64,000 bases of DNA from contig NC_079246.1 of assembly GCF_028009165.1 (NCBI RefSeq), positions 124,001 through 188,000 of the forward strand, written 5' to 3'. The DNA comes from Akanthomyces muscarius (Eukaryota > Ascomycota > Sordariomycetes > Hypocreales > Cordycipitaceae). A model generated the notes under the pieces. That model was not told where the DNA came from and made no database searches. It was given only the letters and a program-made list of their open reading frames with translations. Below, piece after piece: positions 1 through 11,075 of the stretch; position 1 is the first letter of the stretch; the number at the start of each line of letters is the position of its first letter. A program made the translations under genes and the position numbers.

Positions 1-2463
1 CTCTGGGTCGACCTTGTCCCAAGGGATAGCGATCTGGCTAATGTCGTAAAGCAGATTTTGCGCGAGGATTTGCAAGTTTGTCATTGGTGTGAACGGGAGC
101 CAGGCGCTTGCAGCAAGAATACTAAACACATTACCAAAGTTGGAAGACAAAACCATCTACTAACCTTTAGCGTTTGGACGATCATTCTGCGTCTGGCAAG
201 CATACCTTGATGTACTTGATGGAGTTGGCGTGAGTAACACGGCCGATCGTGACGCTCTCGACGATAATTCCCAGGCCCTTTTCAGTGAGGATGAAATCTG
301 CGCAGTCCTTGGCGGCACCTGCAGCGGAGTCGACAGAGATGCCCACATCAGCCTTCCGCAGAGCCAGACAGTCATTCATGCCGTCGCCAAGCATACCAAC
401 AGCATGTCCATGCTTTTTCAAGCTTGCGACAATGCTTTCCTTCTGAACTGGGGACACCTTAGCAAAGACTTTGCAGCTTTTTACCGCTTCATCAAAGTCT
501 TCCTCGTCGACCAAGTTTGCCAATTCTGTTCCCGTCATGGCTTCAGGGCCATCACTGTCAATCAAATCCTGGCGCTGTACCAGCCCAAGCGCGCGACAAA
601 CGTTCATAGCAACTGCCATGTTGTCGCCTGTAAGCACCTTGACATCAACACCGAGAGATTTGAGTTGTTGGATGGACTCTGCAGCATCTGGCTTGGGCGG
701 GTCAACAAACGTAAGAAGACCATGGATCGTCATGTGCGTCTCGATATCCTCAAAGCTGTCTTCGTCATCGATCTGGGCTTTGACAAGTTGCTTCGTAGCG
801 ACCAGCAAGACTCGGTAACCCTGACCGTTTAGCGTCTTGACCTGTTGCTTGAGGGTAGTGCGGTGATGACCAGCAATGGCGCTCTCGCCCTTGTCTGTCT
901 GAATCTTCGAGCAGCGGGAGTACACTTCTTCAAAGGCGCCTTTGCAGATGAGCATGGCGCCACCGGCGACGCCACGAACGATGCAAGCAGATCGGCGACG
1001 CTCAAAATCGAAGGGAATAACAACCGTCTTTTCGTATCTCGTAGTTTGAACTTCTTCGCCGTTCTCAAGCCGGAAGCTGCAGATTGCAGCGTCCATGTTG
1101 TTTCCACCAGTGCCCTGAATCGTGGCCTCGATGACAGCCAGTTTCAAAACCTCAGCATCAAAATTGCCGGACCAATTCAGAGCCTCTCGCATTGTTATTT
1201 CATCCTTTGTTAGAGTCCCGGTCTTGTCACTGCAAAGAACACTCATTGCGCCGAGATTCTGCACTGAGTCGAGTCGACGAACAATGGCCTTCTTCTTGGA
1301 TAGCAAATACGCTCCACGAGCCAGGTTCGCGTTGACAATGGCGGGCAGCATTTCAGGCACAAGCCCAACCGCGACGCTGATGCTGAACAAGGCTGCTTGA
1401 CCCCAGTCACCGGTACTTCTGGCAGATACAACAAGAACAATTGGTACCATGACACCCATGAAGCCAATGAGCATCCAAGTAACATTTTGAATGCCTCGCT
1501 GGAAAGCATTGAGACCACGGCTCTTCTGGAGCGCCTTGGACATGGCAGCAATGAGAGCGTCGCCGCCCGTTCGCAGTAGCACAACGGTTGCCTTGCCAGA
1601 AACGACACCAGTACCCATGAAGCAAATGTTGGAGAGATCAAAGAGAGAGCCGTCGGTTTTGTCACCACCCGTGGAGGCAAGCTTCGAGACAGGAGCACTC
1701 TCTCCCGTCCACTGCGACTGGCTGATGCGAAGAAAAGATCCTTCGAGAATCAAGCAGTCGGCGGGCACAATGTCACCAGGAGCCAACAGCACGATATCGC
1801 CGGGCACCAGTTCGGATGTCGGTACATGAGTCTCGACCTCGCGACGGCGCACGCGAACAGCTGTCTTGATGGACATTTGAAGACGAAAAACAGCGAGTCC
1901 ACTTCGATACTCTTGCCAAAATCGCACAATGACAGAGATTGAGACCATGACCATCAGTACAGTGAAACCAGTCTATTCTCGTCAGTCGACCGCCACAGTG
2001 CCATATCAAAAAAGTGAAAACTAACCCAGTCCGGTGGGGGGATCGAGGCATTGATGATGGCGAGAAAGATTAACAGGATATTGAACGGATTCGGAATGAC
2101 CTTTAAGAGAAGAATGAACCAAGATGGGGGCTTCTGGGAACGAAGCGTGTTCGGTCCCTTGACACGGAGACGAGCCTCAGCTTCATGGCACGACAGACCC
2201 TCCTGCTCAACCTGCAAATGATCAAGCACTTGGTCTAGCGGAAGAGAGGCAAAAGCTCGTAGGATAGACTCAGTCGTATTGTCCAGCGCAAGCTCTGGCG
2301 GCGCACCCCAAGCCAGCCCGCTCGTCTTTGCCGTCGTGACCGGAGTCGCGCTCTGCAAAGGCGTCAGGCCGCTCTTGACGGACGAAGAATACGACTTCTT
2401 CGCCCCACGGGAGCTCATCAATTTGGAGAATATAGACATTTTCTCATAATACTTTCGGCTCAA
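1..2463 (-). CDS. MgtA-type Mg2+-translocating P-type ATPase (partial, 3' end outside window)
   Basis: Predicted type-III P-type ATPase that moves Mg2+ across a membrane using ATP. Exons on the minus strand: 2463-2026, 1972-206 and 156 to beyond base 1; introns of 53 and 49 nt are in phase. The A-domain TGES lies near residue 235, the phosphorylation motif DKTGTLT near 395 and the hinge GDGMND near 675. The last exon resumes in frame with a stretch containing SSNFGNVFS and LLYDISQ, which is the MgtA/MgtB transmembrane signature rather than that of Ca2+ or Na+/K+ pumps. The N-terminal ~60 residues are Ser/Thr-rich and lie before a cation-ATPase N domain. An alternative start 24 bases inside (2439) is possible. 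The protein should continue about 100 residues past the edge. MgtA-type pumps are mainly bacterial, so distribution in fungi is of interest. Confidence 0.9.
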
Positions 2464-3783
2464 GTTCTCAAGTTATGGCGGTTCAAACTCGGCCGCTAGT
2501 TGTTCGCCTGCTATCGCCGCCAGAGCTGCGAAGTATCGTCGGGTTTGCGTGGTCGCCAGCTTTGTGGAAGGCTCTACAGACGGAGCCCAGTTGTCTTGGT
2601 GGTTAGAGTTGAGGAATGACATGTATGGATGATTCGAATCGTAACAGTTGTGTTGGGATAATTTGAAAAGACGAAAACTGAAGACGGGAAATTTTTGGTG
2701 TTTATACATGCTATCTGCCAGACACACAGGCCGCTCGGAGCACATACCAAAGCACTCACGCGGATCTCGCAGGGGATAGCAAATGGGAGTGGGGGTTTGA
2801 GACCCAGTAATTTACTTGGCTATTGGAAAAGGCTCGAACGATGTGGTGTGAAGACGGATTGGCGGAAGCGGCTCGCCAAGTCGGCCAAGAGCAGGTCTAA
2901 GCCACGACACAGCCCGCCCGACTCAGACAAGAAAATTTGCAACCATGAAATCGCGCAAATGTTGGTCATGTCGTCTCACCCCGAGCGACTGTGGAAAGGT
3001 AAAACCAAAAGAAAAATCTTGAAACCGCGGAGTCGGCTCCAGTTTTCCCCAATGTTGAGCCTTGTTGCTTTGCTACCAGTAGCTGGAGCTGCCGAGCAAG
3101 AACGGCCTTCATGAAAGGTACGTAGGCCAGTCCAGTGCAATCGAGGTTGCGGTGACTGCCAATGGTAAACTTAGCCAGAGCCGCTCGGGATTGCATCTGC
3201 CAGCGACCTATTTCGTACGATGATGCTCGCATGGCTTCAATAAAATGACAGCCTACAAATGCGACCGCTGTGTCATTGTTACGCCCCCAAGGGGGCTACG
3301 TCGGTGGCTCCTGTTCAACTCGTCGCCATGCGCGCATGCCTAGCATCCGCCCGAAAGTAAACAGTTCAGGTGAGTCACTACATGTGATTATAGTCTTGGG
3401 AGGCCCGAGGCCCGCCTTTCAGGAGTCTGGAGCGGTCTTTGCTGCCCGTCGGTAAAGTAATTAAGGATAAACTGCACTTTTATCCAACGGCCGATCACAC
3501 ATTAGTCTTCGGCACGCAACCGAAAAGGTCACGAAGGTGTTGCTCCACTTGGACAGAGGGGCCGTCAGGTCATTTAGTTGTGAGGCCATTAAATATCAAC
3601 TCGCTCTTCGGCGTACAACTGCCCTGCGCTAAGCCTTTTTTCCCTGTTGGGAGGCTTTAATTTTAGAGGAAAATCTAATTATGATTGAAAATCCCCGCCT
3701 GGTTCAGAAAACAGCTCTCTTTTTTTTTTCTGTCTGCCAAGGAATTTGCAAGCCATATTGATGACAGCTTTCTCGCCTCTTGC
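2464..3783. other. Intergenic region, no supported gene
   Basis: This stretch separates the 5' end of the Mg2+ ATPase from the 3' end of the FAD monooxygenase. Several 60-140 codon open frames occur on both strands, but none has family features or plausible splicing partners. The segment near 2470-2760 is probably the ATPase promoter and leader. Confidence 0.5.
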
Positions 3784-5514
3784 TCATGAAATCTCCACGG
3801 CTGCGGGACCAGCGCCCGTCGTCTCGCTCCCACAATGTGGCAGCGGCGCGCTGGCCTTGTGCAGTGGCGCTGGGCCTTTTTTTGCTGGAACTGCAATGAT
3901 TTCGTGGTCGAAAAAGTCGACCGGCAGCGAGAAGGAAGGTTCGTGACGTCTCATTGCTTCCACCGTGGCGTCGATGGCATTGTACGCAAAGTTAAATTGT
4001 TGAATTTGCACTGGATTGGCTATAGCGTGTTTTGTAAGCCGCTTGCTTCATCTGGGTTGCATGGCCATGTATACAAGACTTACTAGGGATCTTATCTTCC
4101 TCAAGATAGGGCAACACCTCGTTTTTCAACTGTTTCGCTTGATCTTGCCCGATGTTGCTTAAAATTTGAATGACGCTGGCCCTGTTTTGGCGAACGTCTT
4201 GGTAGATGCTGAATCGATCCGCAATGTCACTTCTTGACTGCGCTCCGAGCATGGTGATGCCCAAAACCAGCCCATCTTCGATACCCTGCGCGGCCCCCTG
4301 TCCTTGGTCTAAATCGTCTTTCAGCAAACACTCAAGCTGGGAAATACAGTTTGCTTACGCGGTAACATAGGATGCGCCGCATCGCCCACAATAACCAGCA
4401 TCTCCCTATGCCATTTCTTCAGAGGGTGTCTATATAGCAAAGGCCATCGTTTGACGTCACCGGCCTTTCTAAAGCAGAGTATAAGCGCTCGTGGCATGGC
4501 ATGCGCGTATAGTAAATTACTTACCGTATAGCATTAACGATATCCGGGTGGAAGTCTTTGAACCTGTCGGCAATTTCCTCAACGTCTACAGATGCCTGCC
4601 AATCTGCGAGGTGTCAGCACCGCTCGTAAATCTGCCTTTGGCAACGTACCCTCCGTGTCTAGTTTCAACGACTCATCGTAGAAGAGCCCAACAAAGTTAT
4701 GCACCGTTTTACTATTTGTCATCAGTACGCCAAGTCTTCGACTCCCCTCGATCATGTACTCACTTGCGACAAACGTAAGTCACCAGCCGTCGTTGCGTAT
4801 GGTTGTCTGGAAATACCCGTGCCCGGGATACATCGGTGATGTTCCATTGCCTCGTCTTCGGGTCCTCCGCTAGTGTCGACGCCGGTATTAAAAATCTATA
4901 GCAAACATTAGAGTGCTGCGGCGCAACAGCCTCGACTCTGTGCTGTAGAATCGCCTCCGCGGCGCGAGAATGGACGCCGTCGGCGCCGACAATAAAGTCG
5001 GCGTGTATGGTGTGTCCGTCTCGGAACGTGATAGAGGGTACCGCCGGATCCTTAAATCTTTTGTCAGTCCTATCGTCCATGCTCAAGTTCGAATCGGTAA
5101 GCATACGAACGCAGCGACGCCGCTCGCCCGGTGTATTTTCGCTGGTGTTCCTGGCCCCGTCTCCCGAGTCGCAAGCCACTTTAGGCAATTATGCAAGTCA
5201 ACTCGATGCGAAAGATACATAGGCGTCCCCCCAGTATCTTTTGCAGTCTCATTGCTCATAAAGTCCATAGTCTTCTCCATGGTAAAAGGATTATAGCTGC
5301 TGCCGCCCTCGGAAACTACCATGCCCCAATCTTCTGGTTGGACGCCCCATGCTAGTAATATCCGGCTCGCGTTTGGAGGAATCGTGATTGCTGCGCCAAT
5401 CTCGTTGTTCATGGACGATTGTTCGTAGAGCTCGACACGGTGGCCAGCTCGTCGTAGCGACACGGCGGCTGCAAGGCCAGCGATGCCTGCACCAACAATG
5501 ACAACGTGAAGCAT
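3784..5514 (-). CDS. FAD-dependent monooxygenase, salicylate-hydroxylase-like
   Basis: Class A flavoprotein hydroxylase: FAD and NAD(P)H-dependent hydroxylation of a (probably aromatic) substrate. Exons (minus): 5514-5111, 5069-4764, 4711-4650, 4603-4525, 4468-4359, 4308-4084, 4019-3784, giving 473 residues. The dinucleotide-binding GAGIAG is at residues 8-13, the DG motif appears as GADGVHS, and the FAD ribityl-binding motif as [16 protein letters not shown], formed exactly across the 50-nt intron 4309-4358. The C-terminal exon encodes [10 protein letters not shown], typical of fungal members. The first intron (5070-5110) is only 41 nt; without it the frame is broken, so this is either a very short intron or a frameshift. 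All other introns are 46-64 nt. It lies next to a Zn2Cys6 regulator, which could control it (inference). Substrate unknown. Confidence 0.85.
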
Positions 5515-6561
5515 TTCTTGTTTTGCGCACAACAAAGCCTAGTATCAAGGTCGAAAGGGAATAAGTGATTCTGGCAACGGCTGAGCACGAGCTATATGAA
5601 CATCGTATTTTTAACAGGTCCCAACGTACTTTGTTTGGAGGATGGAGCCCACGGGCCCCGGCGCCGTACTTGGTTGTCGGGGAGTGGGCGGTCCGGGTAT
5701 GCCGGAGCTAAAAGTTTCCTACTTCGCGCAATCTGCTGAATGCGCCAGATTATAAAGGCTTGTTCGTCCCAAAGCTAAGCAACACTGGGTCTGTTAGGCT
5801 AGGCTCTAGTTTTAGTCTGGCGTGGCAAGGTCGGGCGTACCAACAGGAGCCCGGCTTACACAGAGCTCGTTCCCGTCTGCAATGTACGACGCGTAGTTGG
5901 CGGGAATGTGCAAAACACCGCAGTTGGAGGGCGCTGGATAGCAAATACCGTTGTTATTCGGGGTAAAATGTTGCTCTTCGTCACTCCTCACGCCTTGCTT
6001 CCCCATAGCTTGTGACGTCAAACATTCGCTTCGACCTGGGTGGACACTACAGATAAGGCTGAACCCTGCCCGGAGCTCTGTCGCCTTGCACTTTGGGTGC
6101 AAAAATTCAAAGCCGTCGGTGGCATTCCTGGTCGCCCTCTTTTCGCAGATCCGAAAGATAAGTCAGCTGCCACCTTGACCGCCATTGAGAGTGTAGGGCG
6201 ATTGGATGGCTCGGTACGCTCAGGTTGTAGAGGTCGCGCCACCTTCGGATCCCCCACATCCCGCCCGGCACTCGCTTCTTGTCAAAAATCAATGCGCTTC
6301 CTCATGACGAATCAAATATGATGGTTAGGCACCAGTAATTCCGCTTCATTTATAAAACTATTGCAGCTGATCCAAACCCCTATAGCCGCCGTCTGTCAAA
6401 AGTCGTGGGTTCAAAGCCGCTACATGGGGCGTAGTCATGATCAATGAGTTGCAAGACGAGGACATATTCAGATCTACAAACCTTCTGCCAGAAGTTCATT
6501 TGCTAAATCTTATCACATAATGAATGTTTTTCGGACATTTTGAAGCCACGATGTTCTTTAA
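5515..6561. other. Intergenic region between monooxygenase and regulator
   Basis: Upstream region of the FAD monooxygenase and downstream region of the Zn2Cys6 gene. Only short, unsupported open frames occur. A box-B-like GGTTCAAAGCC at about 6408 has no box A upstream and is not a tRNA gene. Confidence 0.45.
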
Positions 6562-8385
6562 TCATTGCGGCTCGTGTCGTAGTGTGAGGTTGCTCCGATG
6601 CCACCAAGCATGTGCACGCGCTTGAATACCGGCATCGCCTTCCATCATGCGCAGTTCTTCCCTGGGTGTTTCCCGCTGTAGGTTTGAAAGAAAAGTCCCG
6701 ATTTGCGTGCCCAGGAACGGGCGGCGGAACAGCTGGCGCATCAATCTGTAAGGCTCGCTAGTCTCGATGGGTTCAGTACCCGCTAGGAATCTCATGGCAA
6801 CTCCAAGAGGAAACAGGCCGATGTGGTTACCAAAGGCCCCTGCCGCAGGCTCCCAGAACAAATGCACTGAATGCGCGATCTTGTACGCGCATAGTATTGG
6901 GCTGCGACGATCGTCTTGTGGCTTCCATACAGGGGCTGGCGAGGGGGATAGGCTGCCTGATGAGATACTTGATGAAACTGAGGCAGGTGGTGAAAGGTAT
7001 GAAGGCTGGCCACTTTGCGGCCGGGGTATCTGTTGCTGCGGTCCTTCCCTCTTCAACAGACCGATGGTTGAGTACAGTAAAATACCGACAACCCAGTAGA
7101 GGCTAGTTATTTGCAAGAGCGCGGTATCGATATCTGTTTTGGGGACCGGTAAGGGGAAGCCAGAGGCGATGTAGTCGTAGATCAAAAGATCGTCTCCTAC
7201 TTCTTTTTCCCAAGCGATAAGTTGTTGATGGCACACCTTACACGCCAAGAGGGCGCTTTGCCGGGCTAGTTCTTTCGATTGGGGATCTTCGGTAGCCTTG
7301 ATGTTGTCAAGATCTTCCAGTAGTCCTGGAACATCAATCAATATATCTATTAGCTTATCCTTCACAGATTTGTCTTGTGTATGCCATGGAACACTCTTCC
7401 AAGCTGATGTAGCAAGCTTCGAGAGCCGCCGCCTGGCGATGTCGCCCACAACCTACAGATCGTCGTAAGCGGAAGAAAAGCGAGTAGTGTTTTCGGTTCA
7501 TACCATATTCAACCGACCATCAGCGAACAGTTGGTGCCCTGTTCCGGACTGCAGATTGGGGGCGCCTCGGGCCAGCACTAATGACATTTGCCCACTGTTG
7601 TGGCCGCGCCATCCGTCCACGTGCATTGTTGCATCTGGATATTCGCTAGAATCGTTTCCAAAAAGGATCTATGCACCTATAAGTACACCGTACGCATTTC
7701 GGTATAATTGAACATACTTCATAAAATTCCATCAAACGTGCGGCCGCCAATAAACCATCGCCCAGCCTCCGTGAATCGCTGGCCACGGCTCTTGTCATCT
7801 CCTGAATAGCTTCAGAATATGCCTTTAAGCCCTTGATTATAAGCTGGCCGTCATGGTTCTGGTGCCCGATGACCGATGCGCTCATTGCTAATGAAGCGAG
7901 ACGGAGTGTCGGCTCCGCATCGTAGAGCTTGCCCATGTGGGCTGTCCAGCCTCCTGTAGATAGCCTGCAGGCACGCGATGTAAAGGCGCGGCCATTGGGC
8001 AGGTAGGCAGACCAGAACATGCCGAGATACTTTTGCTCTCGGGCCGTTTTGGCGAGAGACTCTCTGAGAATCACTTCGATGTTGGTCCCATGCTGTCCGG
8101 CGTAGCGAACCTGCCAAGGCTCCGATGGATTGGTCGGCGGTCGTCGCTGCCGCCCGGTAGGCTCCTCCTCTGTGGTCGCATTAACCCAAACGAGATCGCG
8201 ACCATAGCCCTCGCATATTAAGCCCGCGGTAAGACACTGGGCGCACGAAGGCTCGGCCTTATCACACTGCGATGGAGTCAGTTCGCTCGATTCCAGAAAT
8301 AGTATCCAAGACGCAATCCACTTACTCCCTTCTTACGCCGTCGGCAGGTTCGGCAGCCTTTCGATCTTCCCGGGACTCCAACCAT
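6562..8385 (-). CDS. Zn2Cys6 (Gal4-type) transcription factor
   Basis: Fungal-specific DNA-binding regulator, nuclear. Exons (minus): 8385-8326, 8266-7718, 7668-7504, 7452-6562; introns 59, 49 and 51 nt; 554 residues. The zinc cluster is split by the first intron and is complete only after splicing: cysteines at residues 11, 14, 21, 28, 31 and 38. The remainder is helical and resembles the fungal-specific C-terminal regulatory region (DUF3468/Fungal_trans_2 style), with a Ser/Pro-rich linker around residue 410 that may be disordered. Its tail is about 1 kb from the start of the FAD monooxygenase on the same strand; a regulator-target relation is possible but not shown by the sequence. Confidence 0.85.
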
Positions 8386-9476
8386 GGTGGCTCCGTCACG
8401 GAGATGCGTGTCTGAGCGAGGCCTTGCAGCGTATCGCGTCGTGGGACAATTTGTGCTCTACGCTTCAGCCACGCTGTTAGGGGTTGCGATATGGGATGAA
8501 GCTGGGTGCATAGGCAAGGCCAAAAAAAAGAATGCAGTGGCAGAGCCACCCTTTGAACACATAAATAGACTAAATTGACTTGAAGCAAGCGCATCTACGG
8601 CGCATAATTGAACTCCATGAAACCTCGTGCATTTGTGGGGGGTGTTGTTCCGAGCATCTCCCCTGCCGCGAGAACTGCGTGATACGCCCTGCATAAGCAG
8701 GCTAGGTTGCATCGAGCATGGGCGAGGGAGACTTCATGGCCAACTACCGGGTAGCCCACGTTTATAGCCCGGAACACACCCCAACGAAGAACGCTCCGAC
8801 TTTTGCTAGCCTCCTATTGTTCCAGAAAGCAGAGCTCACATTCTCTCGCTACTTCTATACTTAATTGCTTTGTCGTGAGTTCCTTGGCATGAATTTATTG
8901 GCAGATAGTTGCCCAAGATGGCACGGCTGTACGGCATATGAACAACGTTGTTCCAACGCTTCCATATAACTCGGGTGGGATCACTCGGAAACTCTTACGT
9001 TCCCACATAATTTCGCAAACTGAAAACTCGAAAGATAAGTCCGTCAATCTCGAGAGCAAGTTAATCATACTAAACGACGTGGTAGCTGGCAATCGTACTC
9101 CCCTTAGTCCCGGGGCGGCTAGCACCGCTGGACAGTAAGGCGCCGAGTGGATCTAGCGAGTGCGAGTGCGGGAATGGTTGACGCAAGGCTACTCGATGAC
9201 GTGGTTTGGGCCGCCATCGATGCTTAGCTGAGGTTCCCCGAGATTCAATCATGAATGAGCAGCTCATCTTGCAGCGCTTGAAGCCAGGCTGCCGCTCACC
9301 GTCGCATGCCAGGGAATCGAGCTCTCGCACTCGCCAAATAGCGCGCATGATGAGTAGAAAAGCTGAACGAACAATAGAGCTATAAAGAGGGCGTCAAGAA
9401 CGCTCAATTCTGGAGCGAATGTGATAATAAATCATCAACTACACATTTCTATTATTGTCCAATTGATATATTCAAC
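8386..9476. other. Divergent intergenic region
   Basis: About 1.1 kb between two divergently transcribed genes (regulator on minus, DUF2306 protein on plus). I see no coding sequence with family features. It presumably holds both promoters. Confidence 0.5.
9381..9386 (+). promoter_or_regulatory. TATA-like element of the DUF2306 gene
   Basis: A TATAAA sequence lies 96 bases before the start codon at 9477, a spacing usual for fungal core promoters. No experimental support. Confidence 0.4.
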
Positions 9477-10627
9477 ATGGCCGCTGCCATTCGTCCGCCC
9501 GCCAATGCTTTTGTTGCCGAAATGCGCAAGGTATACAATCCAGTCGGCTTCGGCAAAGGCTACAACTTTGTTCTCTGGTTCATCTTCTGCGGTGCCCTTT
9601 TTGGCTTCTGCCTCGCTCGTTTCATGTATCTCGATTTTGATGGCGTGTACTGCCCTCTGGACGCCAAGGGCGGCCCAAACTCTGCGGGCCCTGGCGAGTG
9701 TTATTCTTACAAGTCACACCCAGTCTATCTGATTGGTATCAAGATGCATCTGTTCACTATTGTCCCGGGCGCATTTTTGGCTTGCTTCCAATTTGTTCCC
9801 TTTATTCGACTGAATTACATCATTGTCCATCGCATCAATGGTTACCTGGTGCTGCTGCTTAGCTTGCTGGCCACAGTCGGCGCCTTTATGATCGCTCGCG
9901 TCTCATTCGGCGGAAGTATCGGCATTCAAATAGTTGCTGGCCTCCTAGGCATCATGTTTTTGAGCTCACTGGCTATTGCCCTATACAATATTAAGACTCT
10001 GCAGCTGGAGCAGCACCGTGCGTGGATGCTGAGAGCCTGGTTCTACGTATGGAGACTCATTCATCTGTTACTTCAAGATACTAACTCTATAAAGGCCGGA
10101 AGTATAATCACCAGTCGACTTATCATGTTCATCAGCGCCACGATAATTTCTAATCAAGGGCCCTACTACGCGCCAATGAGCTGCGCCAAGCTCGCGTCAT
10201 TCTACAGCAATGCCACAGCTCTAGAAGGTGCTCACCCTGCCTGCTCTGACCTATCGGCGTGGTCTATTGTTCGAGCAAATATGTCTGGGGAAGCGAAAAA
10301 TGTAGCCGCGTCATTGGACATCACATTTGGCGCTGCTGTGTGGTTGGCGCTTGCGATCCATGCCATAGGGGTGGAATTTTACGTGAGTACATTTGCCCTC
10401 GTGTTGGCAGGAAAACATCTAATCAGGCTTACTTGCAACTTACACCGGCCGAAAGCGAGCGACTTCGAAAGATCTCATATCAGCGACAATTGGAGGCAGG
10501 GTTCTTGAAGCCGGGTCGTGCTGGATTAACTGCAGACCGTATTGGTGACGCCATTGTTTGGGGCCCCGATGCTGACCTGGGAGACACAACATATCTGGGC
10601 AAGCAGGTAACAGAGGGCGAGAAATGA
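9477..10627 (+). CDS. Multi-pass membrane protein, DUF2306 family
   Basis: Integral membrane protein of unknown function. Exons 9477-10382 and 10427-10627; the 44-nt intron is in phase and the second exon begins with a segment containing LTPAESERLRKISYQRQLE, the typical C-terminal tail of fungal DUF2306 proteins. Hydrophobic segments occur around residues 32-50, 82-105, 117-140, 145-165, 215-235 and 285-305. The central region has HRINGYLVLL and EQHRAWMLRAWFY, conserved His/Arg positions of the family, which has been likened to cytochrome b561-type folds. Total 368 residues. Function not assignable from sequence. Confidence 0.8.
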
Positions 10628-11075
10628 TGGAGATATCTTGCAGAACACTGTGAAGCTGGAGCTACAGACTTTCGTTCTAATATGTTATCCCAAACATTCT
10701 ACAACGGTTGTTTGACGTAGTTATTCACAACTTTGCCGTAGGGTAGCTGAAACTCCGGTCGCGCGGGACACTAAGCACATTGTCAACAACGGCAAATACA
10801 GCGGGTAACTATCAATGGCGCAGACACTGCCCCGCGCTGTGCGCCTTCTAGATTGGGTGTTGGGTGTCCAGCCACCGGAGCGCACACCATCACTCCGCAT
10901 GGCGAGCCCCGGAGTTGCGCTGCCGCTGCATGCCGCGGGCCAGTGTTAATTAACTAGTGCGTGCATTTATTGGGAGTTGTTTCGGGGGGATGGCGGGGAG
11001 GCAGTGTCTGCATTTTGACACCAACTCGTCTCTCTGTTTCTTCTTCTGAGAAAAAAAAAAGCCAGACAAGACAAG
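10628..11075. other. Short intergenic region upstream of the GGT-like gene
   Basis: About 450 bases containing the 3' UTR of the DUF2306 gene and the leader of the next gene, including an A-tract just before its start codon at 11076. No gene seen. Confidence 0.45.

Noticed and set aside
6340..6430. Possible tRNA gene (GGTTCAAAGCC box B)
   Set aside because: No matching box A, acceptor stem or anticodon arm upstream.
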